Origin: Phycisphaerales bacterium | GTDB lineage: Bacteria; Planctomycetota; Phycisphaerae; Phycisphaerales; UBA1924 | Length of the DNA: 64,000 nucleotides | Reading direction: 5' to 3' | NCBI GenBank assembly: GCA_029260555.1 | Contig: JAJDCZ010000032.1 | Coordinates: forward strand, 32,780-96,779 | Part shown: one piece after another, positions 58,318 to 64,000 of the stretch | Numbering within the stretch: position 1 is the stretch's first letter | Layout: every line of letters begins with the position of its first letter | Position numbers and translations under genes: made by a program | Notes under the pieces: model-generated | The model's input: the letters and a program-made list of their open reading frames with translations, nothing else | Databases searched by the model: none | Told to the model about the DNA's origin: nothing

Positions 58318-59266
58318 GGCTTTTCACCTTTATCGATCGATCAATCCGTCTTGTCAGCCCCACAAGCGTCCGTCCCGGTGCCAACTCGTGCCACTGGCCA
58401 CTCACCTGCGATGCCATCGTCAAGACACTCTGCGCCCAACGCACTGGCGATGCTAACTGTTGGACGAGTCGATGGCGGATCTGTTCCACCAATGATCGAC
58501 CCTCGCCCTCAGCATAAGCCTCCGCTGTCACATTTGCATACACCAGACATCGAGGCTCACGAATCCGAGTCTTGGCAATCGCTTTGGCCAGATGCTCCGC
58601 AGCAGGCTGCATGATCGGCGAATGAAACGCCCCGGCAACCGCAAGAGCTGTCGCCCGAAGCCCCGCCTTGCTCGCTTCATCCATCGCCCGCTCACACGCT
58701 GCCTTGTCGCCACTCAGCACAATCTGCCCCGGTGCATTGAAGTTCGCACACACCAGCACCCCCTCCTCCCCACCATCCCCACCACGAGCAGCATCACAGA
58801 CCGCCTGAGCCTGCGTTTCATCTGCACCGATCAACGCCACCATCCCCGAGTCCACAGCACACGCAGCTTCCTGCATCACCCGACCACGCAGTGCCACCAA
58901 CTCCAGACCATCAGCAAAATCAATCGCCCCAGCCACATTCAACGCCGTGTACTCACCCAGACTCAGCCCCGCAACCGCACTCAAAGGTGCATCCCCCTCA
59001 CCAAACCCCCATGCTGCACAAAGCCCACGCCAACAGGCAATCGAACTCACATAAATCGCAGGCTGAGCCACATCCGTCTCGTTCAATCGAGCCGCAGGCC
59101 CTTCAAAGCACAACTCGCTCAATGGTGCCCCCAGCCGATCACCCAGAACTTCATCAGCCTGTGCAAAGACCGCCCGTGCTTCTGGTGAAGCATCATGCCA
59201 GGCTTTGCCCATCGACACCGCCTGAGCACCTTGTCCGGGACACATGATGATGAGTTGCTCGCCCAT
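58301..59266 (-). CDS. fabD: Malonyl-CoA:ACP transacylase
   Basis: A 321-aa transferase loading malonyl from CoA onto acyl carrier protein (EC 2.3.1.39). The catalytic Ser102 is in GLSLGEYTA and the His215 in AGAFHSPIM. The N-terminal GQGAQ loop is normal. The start at 59266 has CAGGAG six bases upstream; an ATG six codons earlier is possible. It is between fabH and the polyproline lipoprotein gene, overlapping the latter by 17 bp. Confidence 0.95.
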   Translation of the reverse strand: MGEQLIIMCPGQGAQAVSMGKAWHDASPEARAVFAQADEVLGDRLGAPLSELCFEGPAARLNETDVAQPAIYVSSIACWRGLCAAWGFGEGDAPLSAVAGLSLGEYTALNVAGAIDFADGLELVALRGRVMQEAACAVDSGMVALIGADETQAQAVCDAARGGDGGEEGVLVCANFNAPGQIVLSGDKAACERAMDEASKAGLRATALAVAGAFHSPIMQPAAEHLAKAIAKTRIREPRCLVYANVTAEAYAEGEGRSLVEQIRHRLVQQLASPVRWAQSVLTMASQVSGQWHELAPGRTLVGLTRRIDRSIKVKSHDEPE

Positions 59267-59334
59267 GGCCTGCTCCTGAGTCACTTCTTCATACCGTTGT
59301 AACCCGCCCCAAGATCCCGTCTGTCACTGGCAAT

Positions 59335-60363
59335 CTACAACTGCCACAGACTCGAACCCCAGGTCAGCCCCGCGCCAAAGCCCAGAAACATCACGCGTTG
59401 CCCTTCATGGAAGCGCCCAGCACTCTTGAGTTCATCAAAAATCAATGGCATTGACGCCGCGACCGTGTTACCCACGCGATCAATATTCACCAGCATCTTT
59501 TCCTGAGGCAGCCCGAATCGATCACGAGCCGCAGACAAAATCCGCGAGTTGGACTGATGACAAATATAATGATCAATATCGTCCGCTCTAAGCCCCGCCT
59601 TGTCCAGCGTCTCCTGAATCAACTCGGGAAAGGTACTCACCGCAAAACGGAAGACCGCGTGACCATTCATCGAAATCCTGGAATAATCGCGAGCATCATG
59701 CTCAACACCCTCAGGAAAATCCCGCTCGTGACATGGAATCAACAAGTGCTTGGCACGCTCGCCATCCGTGTGCATCGCCTGAGCAATCACGCCCTTGGAA
59801 GCATCTTCAGTCTTTTCAAGAATCATGGCACCCGCTGCATCACCAAACAAAATCGCCGACGCCCTGCCATGCGTTGAATATTCAACATGCCTGGTCACAC
59901 AGTCTGCACCAATCACCGCCACCTTGCGGTATGACCCTGCGCGGAGCATGTCATGTGCCACATTGATCGAAAACACAAAGCCGCAGCAGGCCGCAGACAG
60001 ATCAAACCCGACAATGTTTCCCGCCCCGATCGCATCAATCACCTGACACGCAACCGAAGGCGTAGGCATGTCCGGCGTAATGGTCGCCACAATCACCAGA
60101 TCCAGCTCCGACGGACAGACCTTCGCATCTTCAAGCGCAAGCTTGACCGCCCGCGTTGCAAGAGCTGAGGTCGTCTCTTCTTTGCTGTCATGATCGCTTA
60201 CAAAACGCTTGCTGATACCTGTGCGCTGAACAATCCACTCATCAGATGTGTCCATCAACTTCTCAAGGTCAGCGTTTGTCACCTCTCGCTTTGGAAACGC
60301 AGACCCCACACCGACCAGACGCACGCCATCGCCTGATTCAGCAGCTCGTGACCCGGAACTCAT
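59335..60363 (-). CDS. fabH: Beta-ketoacyl-ACP synthase III
   Basis: A 342-aa thiolase-fold enzyme starting fatty-acid synthesis from acetyl-CoA and malonyl-ACP (EC 2.3.1.180). Catalytic Cys126 lies in LSAACCGFVF, the His in ICHQSNSRI and the Asn in VGNTVAAS. The N-terminus has a normal KLMDTSDEWIVQRTGI. Its ATG overlaps the plsX stop by 4 bp (ATGA), so they are coupled. Confidence 0.96.
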   Translation of the reverse strand: MSSGSRAAESGDGVRLVGVGSAFPKREVTNADLEKLMDTSDEWIVQRTGISKRFVSDHDSKEETTSALATRAVKLALEDAKVCPSELDLVIVATITPDMPTPSVACQVIDAIGAGNIVGFDLSAACCGFVFSINVAHDMLRAGSYRKVAVIGADCVTRHVEYSTHGRASAILFGDAAGAMILEKTEDASKGVIAQAMHTDGERAKHLLIPCHERDFPEGVEHDARDYSRISMNGHAVFRFAVSTFPELIQETLDKAGLRADDIDHYICHQSNSRILSAARDRFGLPQEKMLVNIDRVGNTVAASMPLIFDELKSAGRFHEGQRVMFLGFGAGLTWGSSLWQL

Positions 60364-61394
60364 ACTGTCTCTCGATCAGGCTCAATAATGTGCGAAACCT
60401 CCGCAAGCCTGGCAACGATCGCTTCATTAACGCCGCTGGCGACAAACGCACGAGCTGCTCGAATAGCATTCCGCAGCGTGCGAGGCTCACTTGATCCATG
60501 TGCGATCATCATTCCGCCATTCACTCCCAAAAGTGGTGCCCCGCCATGCTCATGATAGTCGTTCTTGGCATAAATCTGCTTAACCACCGGCTCAAACTGT
60601 ATCGCCAGATTGGGATCAATCTCAAAAATCTCCTGAGCAATCGCTGCAAACAGACTCTTGGCCAATCCCTCAGCCATCTTCAAAACCGTATTACCAACAA
60701 ACCCGTCAGTAATAATCACATCCGCTTCATCATTGAAAAACCCGCGCCCCTCAATAAACCCCGTGTAGTTCAACCCCGGCATGCTCTTCATCGCATCATG
60801 CACTTCGCGAATCATCCCCGTCCCCTTGGCCTCTTCAGAACCAATGTTCATCAATGCAACACGAGGATTCTCAATCTTGTGCAAATGCTTGGCATAAGTA
60901 TCTGCCATCAGAGCATACTGAATCAGATGCGAAGCCTTGGGCGATGGATTAGCCCCCGCATCACACAGCACGATCGGCCCATGAAACGCCGGAATCGTCA
61001 CCGCAATGCCCGGCCTGTGTACACCCGGCAACCGCTTCATATGCATGATCGCTGCTGAAACACACGCGCCGGTATTACCCGCTGAAACCACCGCATCCAC
61101 CGGCGACTCCGTCTTGGGCGAACCCAGCAGTGCCATGCGCACAATCGATGAATCAGACTTGACCCGTACCGCCTTGGCTGGCGATTCGTGCATTCCAATC
61201 AATTGCGATGCATGCTCGATAACAATCCGATCATCGCGGATTCTGAACTCGGTGAGATAGTCCTTGATCTCATCCTCTGGCCCAACCAGAATGAGTTGAT
61301 CGCCAGGCTCCAGATGCTCCAAAGCTTCGATGGCCCCGCGCAATATCGCGTCAGGAGCATGATCGCCCCCCATCACATCGATCGCCAGACGCAT
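60360..61394 (-). CDS. plsX: Phosphate acyltransferase PlsX
   Basis: A 344-aa enzyme forming acyl-phosphate from acyl-ACP for the PlsY step of phospholipid synthesis. The N-terminal AIDVMGGDHAPD is diagnostic, and GADVIITDGFVGNT-like (ADVIITDGFVGNTVLK) and GNTGACVSA motifs are present. It lies 3 bp after rpmF and overlaps fabH by 4 bp. The rpmF-plsX-fabH order is widely conserved. Confidence 0.96.
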   Translation of the reverse strand: MRLAIDVMGGDHAPDAILRGAIEALEHLEPGDQLILVGPEDEIKDYLTEFRIRDDRIVIEHASQLIGMHESPAKAVRVKSDSSIVRMALLGSPKTESPVDAVVSAGNTGACVSAAIMHMKRLPGVHRPGIAVTIPAFHGPIVLCDAGANPSPKASHLIQYALMADTYAKHLHKIENPRVALMNIGSEEAKGTGMIREVHDAMKSMPGLNYTGFIEGRGFFNDEADVIITDGFVGNTVLKMAEGLAKSLFAAIAQEIFEIDPNLAIQFEPVVKQIYAKNDYHEHGGAPLLGVNGGMMIAHGSSEPRTLRNAIRAARAFVASGVNEAIVARLAEVSHIIEPDRETV

Positions 61395-61397
61395 GGG

Positions 61398-61598
61398 TCA
61401 GTCCTTCACTACACCGATGCCCAGCTTGGGCACCGTGATCTTCAGCCCCGGACGAACATAACCGGATTCTTTGCACACTCGATGGTGCAGCTTGGGCATG
61501 CCGCTGAGCGGACAAACCGCTGAAAGCACCGGCTTAAGCGCATCGTGGCTCCGACGACGACGAGAGCGACCGTGGCTTTGACGCATTGCAGGAACCAT
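61398..61598 (-). CDS. rpmF: 50S ribosomal protein L32
   Basis: A 66-aa basic protein with the L32 layout: SRRRRSHDALKP, then a ribbon-like region CPLSGMPKLHHRVCKESGYV. The usual two CxxC pairs keep only their first Cys (CPLS and CKES), so it probably does not hold zinc in the standard way. The ATG has AGAGGGG seven bases upstream. It heads the plsX-fab operon. Confidence 0.88.
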   Translation of the reverse strand: MVPAMRQSHGRSRRRRSHDALKPVLSAVCPLSGMPKLHHRVCKESGYVRPGLKITVPKLGIGVVKD

Positions 61599-61876
61599 GA
61601 CAGAACCCCTCTAACTAAAAAAGCTATCCCGCCCGCAGAGCAAAAGCCCCGAAAACGCGGATATATGCAGACTCATTCAACAACTCTTCCAACAAACAGG
61701 CCCACCGCCAACCCAAAGGCCCTGCCGTGGTCGAAAAGCCTAGACCCAGCCCCCCGAACAGTCAATCCCAACAAGGCCCCCCCACCTCACCAAAAAACGC
61801 TGGACCAACCCGCACTAGACGCTACACTAAGCCTGTATCGCAGGCAGTATCCCGGGTTTTTCCCGCTCCTGTCCAT

Positions 61877-61949
<73 letters not shown>

Positions 61950-62025
61950 TTTTTCGCATCCACTGCACCAACCAAGCCTTACCACTCTTCAACCAACCAA
62001 TCAAGCCCCTCCAGCACATACCCCA

Positions 62026-62055
62026 TACCGGATAATACCGGATTCCGTACCGGAT
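62026..62055 (+). repeat. Three direct repeats of TACCGGAT
   Basis: Copies start at 62026, 62036 and 62048, a spacing near one helical turn (10 and 12 bp). They lie between the tRNA 3' end and the integrase start, about 117 bp before it. They are candidates for recombinase arm sites or for an operator bound by the small helix-turn-helix protein. Confidence 0.6.
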
Positions 62056-62171
62056 TTTGGCTTCTCCCACCAACCAAAAACCCTGCATTATCATGTGAAC
62101 ATGACCTCCCGTAGATTGTGGACTTCAGCATCTGGCTGCCCAAGTGTGTGCCAAAGAGACCGAGTCCAGCC

Positions 62172-63485
62172 ATGTCAAAACAGCATCCCGGAAGAACCAT
62201 CTCCGTATCTTTCCATAAGCCCAGCGGGCAGTACCGTAAATATGTCGGTAAACAAATTGGCAAACACGGCTCCCTCCAACCCAAATGCTGGTATCTTGGC
62301 AATGACCAACGGGAGGCTGTTGGTCTAGCCCTCGAACTCACCTCTGAATGGGCAAAGCTCAAGAGAGCCGGTATTGGCTCCTGGCCTGTCGCAAGAGATG
62401 AAACCGCCAAGGATCTGGAGGCTGAGCACCATTATCCCGCCCATTGCTCCACCACCACGGCTGTTGCCGTGAGTGAGTTGACATTGGATGATGCCGCCAA
62501 ACTCTACCTCTCAGAGCAGGAAAGTCGGCAGAGATCCAACCAAGTCTCATCTGCCCATGTCCGCCATTGCAAATACCGAATCGGGCGAGCACTTGATGTC
62601 CTTGGGCGGCACCGACCGCTCAGCAGCGTTGATCAGCATAAACTCTTCACGCTCGTCAACCACTTCGTAAGCCGCCCTGAGTTGAAGACCAGCCCAGGTC
62701 AAACCAAGCAACCTGGTCGCCAAATGAGCATTGCCACAGCCGTGGGCATTATCCTCGCAGTCAAAGATCTATTCCGGTGGATCGACGAACATGACTCGAT
62801 CCCCTGGATCAAGCCAAGGTGCTTTCGCAGAATCTTTTCGATCAACCGCCACAAGATGGTCACCGATGGTGAGTATGCCTGTAAGCCACCGCTCATCCGC
62901 AATGTTGTTCCCACATTCACAATCGACGAACTAACTCATCTCTACGCCGAGGCTGACCGGCGAGTCCGTGCATGGATGCTGCTGGCATTAAACTGTGGCC
63001 ATACCCAAAAGGATCTGTCTGATTTGACCACCGCCGAGATTGCATTCGATGCGACCAATCCTTTTATACAGCGTGAGAGGGTCAAAACCCATGTCCATGG
63101 GGTATGGGTCTTGTGGCCTGAAACCTTGGAGGCTATCGAGCGTGAGATGGCACCAAAGAACCCATTGAACCGTGTCTTTCTTTCAAGCCAAGGCAAGACC
63201 CTTGTTGGTGGTGAAAACTATGGGCGTGATGTCGTTCGGATGGAGTGGCTTAAACTCCGTGAGAAGGCCGGCATGTCAAGAACTCTTTCTTTCAAGTACT
63301 TGAGGAAGACCGGCGCAGACTTGATCAGACGAATCGACGGGGTTGAAGTCAGTGAGATGTACCTTGCGCATGTTGAACCACGGACCATGAGCAGGCCCTA
63401 CACAAATCGCTCCTGGAAACAACTCGATGCTGCACTGGCCAAACTCCGCTGCCAATTTGAAAACATCTGGAAGATCAGTAGTTGA
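62172..63485 (+). CDS. Tyrosine-recombinase-family integrase with an atypical catalytic set
   Basis: A 437-aa recombinase-like protein starting at ATG 62172. A SAM-like N-terminal DNA-binding part (about 100-220) precedes the catalytic fold (about 240-420). The candidate nucleophile is Tyr410 (RPYTN), preceded ten residues earlier by His400 (AHVEPRTM). The second Arg is in KYLRKTG (about 378). Where the first Arg should be, the sequence reads ALNCGHTQKDL, so that Arg is absent. It is adjacent to tRNA-Lys, a usual integration target. It could be active through a substitute residue, or could be a degenerate relic. Confidence 0.82.
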   Translation: MSKQHPGRTISVSFHKPSGQYRKYVGKQIGKHGSLQPKCWYLGNDQREAVGLALELTSEWAKLKRAGIGSWPVARDETAKDLEAEHHYPAHCSTTTAVAVSELTLDDAAKLYLSEQESRQRSNQVSSAHVRHCKYRIGRALDVLGRHRPLSSVDQHKLFTLVNHFVSRPELKTSPGQTKQPGRQMSIATAVGIILAVKDLFRWIDEHDSIPWIKPRCFRRIFSINRHKMVTDGEYACKPPLIRNVVPTFTIDELTHLYAEADRRVRAWMLLALNCGHTQKDLSDLTTAEIAFDATNPFIQRERVKTHVHGVWVLWPETLEAIEREMAPKNPLNRVFLSSQGKTLVGGENYGRDVVRMEWLKLREKAGMSRTLSFKYLRKTGADLIRRIDGVEVSEMYLAHVEPRTMSRPYTNRSWKQLDAALAKLRCQFENIWKISS

Positions 63486-63846
63486 TGCCTGGAATGCGTA
63501 AATGACGCTCAACTCCAGGTATCTGGAATAATCGACCATGATGTGGTGAAGAGATTTTTTGTTTGCGTAACTCAATGAATGACTGCAGGTCCGAAGCCTG
63601 AATACGCACACTTGGGCGCTGTCCTCGCCCCGAGTCCAAGGCAACTGTCACCAAGCGACTACCCTCAATGTATCGACGAACAGTTCGTGTACTGACACCG
63701 AGCGTACTTGCAACTTCCTCAGCCGTGAGCAATGGTGACACTGGAATCCGATGAAGTCGTAGCTCATGTGCAATCGCATCCAAGGCTCGCTCAATTCGAT
63801 CGAACCGATGTTCATCGTTCTTCAGCTTTGACTGATCTGACAGCAT
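63475..63846 (-). CDS. Small helix-turn-helix (excisionase-like) DNA-binding protein
   Basis: A 123-aa protein. A short charged N-terminal helix (about 5-35) is followed by an HTH_17/MerR-like motif (about 38-90) reading LLTAEEVASTLGVSTRTVRRYIEGS, then a wing (RGQRPSVRIQASDLQSFI). Its 3' end overlaps that of the integrase by 11 bp (convergent). ATG 63846 is used; TTG 63879 would overlap the transposase stop. It could direct excision or regulate the integrase. Confidence 0.75.
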   Translation of the reverse strand: MLSDQSKLKNDEHRFDRIERALDAIAHELRLHRIPVSPLLTAEEVASTLGVSTRTVRRYIEGSRLVTVALDSGRGQRPSVRIQASDLQSFIELRKQKISSPHHGRLFQIPGVERHLRIPGINY

Positions 63847-63871
63847 CACTGCCTGTTTTACTAGAGCACTC

Positions 63872-64000
63872 TCAGTCAAAGCGTATCGAGTATCCGCAGT
63901 GCGTGAAGCAGTTTGTGGCGTCGGTCGGGGTCACCTGATCGAGCACGCTCTGCATGGAGTTCCAGAGGGCCCCCTTGGTTCGACAGCGCAGCGAGCGCAG
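63872..64000 (-). CDS. IS630-type transposase, C-terminal end (partial)
   Basis: Minus-strand frame open from the right window edge to a TGA at 63872-63874, 42 residues. The end reads GALWNSMQSVLDQVTPTDAT and then NCFTHCGY, which has the W-x3-x-x-x-L-D-x-I/V-T-P-x-x-x-x-x-x-F-x-H-C-G-Y pattern of the IS630/Tc1-type transposase C-terminus. The rest of the gene lies beyond the window; I did not identify a terminal inverted repeat. Confidence 0.65.
   Translation of the reverse strand: MRSLRCRTKGALWNSMQSVLDQVTPTDATNCFTHCGYSIRFD

Noticed and set aside
62026..62055. CRISPR-like reading of the TACCGGAT repeats
   Set aside because: Repeats are 8 bp with 2-4 bp spacers, far below CRISPR dimensions, and no cas gene is present.

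Overview
The window looks like a chromosomal segment from a Planctomycetota bacterium, most likely class Phycisphaerae. The clues are: an exported protein with an Arg-rich PEP-CTERM-like tail ending in four arginines; an EF-hand/dockerin-type protein followed by WP-x-NH repeats; outer-membrane machinery (type II secretin, LptE-like and BamD-like proteins); a divergent L32; and tyrosine-recombinase residues of an atypical kind. No rRNA gene, CRISPR array or prophage structural gene is visible. The placement is an inference from protein character, not from a marker tree.

Layout. 1-4.8 kb: end of an oligopeptide-type ABC operon, an RRM RNA-binding protein, a PilZ protein, a small anchored protein and a DUF11-repeat lipoprotein. 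5.1-9.2 kb: gspD-gspE of a type II secretion system. 9.4-13.9 kb (+): a BtuF-like binding protein, a fused MFS/spermidine-synthase protein and aroC. 14-16 kb (-): acpP-fabF followed by an orphan FliN/SpoA protein, with a candidate acpP operator. 16.4-21.4 kb: a DUF1444-like protein, ftsH, and a bamD-like/lptE pair, with a long G-quadruplex-prone tract before ftsH. 21.5-29.3 kb: a PEP-CTERM-like protein, a LysR regulator, acnA, and an MFS-ABC ATPase-membrane protein operon.

29.6-39.2 kb (+) is a nearly complete chemotaxis operon: cheA with two HPt domains, cheW, a soluble double-PAS receptor, cheR, cheD, an HDOD protein, a CheY-like receiver, a CheX-like phosphatase and cheB. It is followed by a tandem universal stress protein and lepA. 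42.3-45.2 kb is an AT-richer island holding an unknown lipoprotein and the WP-x-NH repeat protein. The promoter of the repeat protein has a run of ten C between its -35 and -10 elements, which makes it a candidate for slipped-strand phase variation; this is the most unusual locus here. 45.2-51.3 kb holds pgi, ppa, hpt, a bacterial PH protein, coaE and rho with a structured leader.

51.4-56.7 kb (+) holds membrane and exported proteins of unknown role, a UPF0104-like protein and a DUF444 protein. 56.7-61.6 kb (-) is the fatty-acid/phospholipid cluster rpmF-plsX-fabH-fabD-(poly-Pro lipoprotein)-fabG. The right end is an insertion site: tRNA-Lys(CTT), three direct repeats, a tyrosine-recombinase-like gene lacking the usual first Arg, a small helix-turn-helix (excisionase-like) gene, and the C-terminus of an IS630-type transposase entering from beyond the window.
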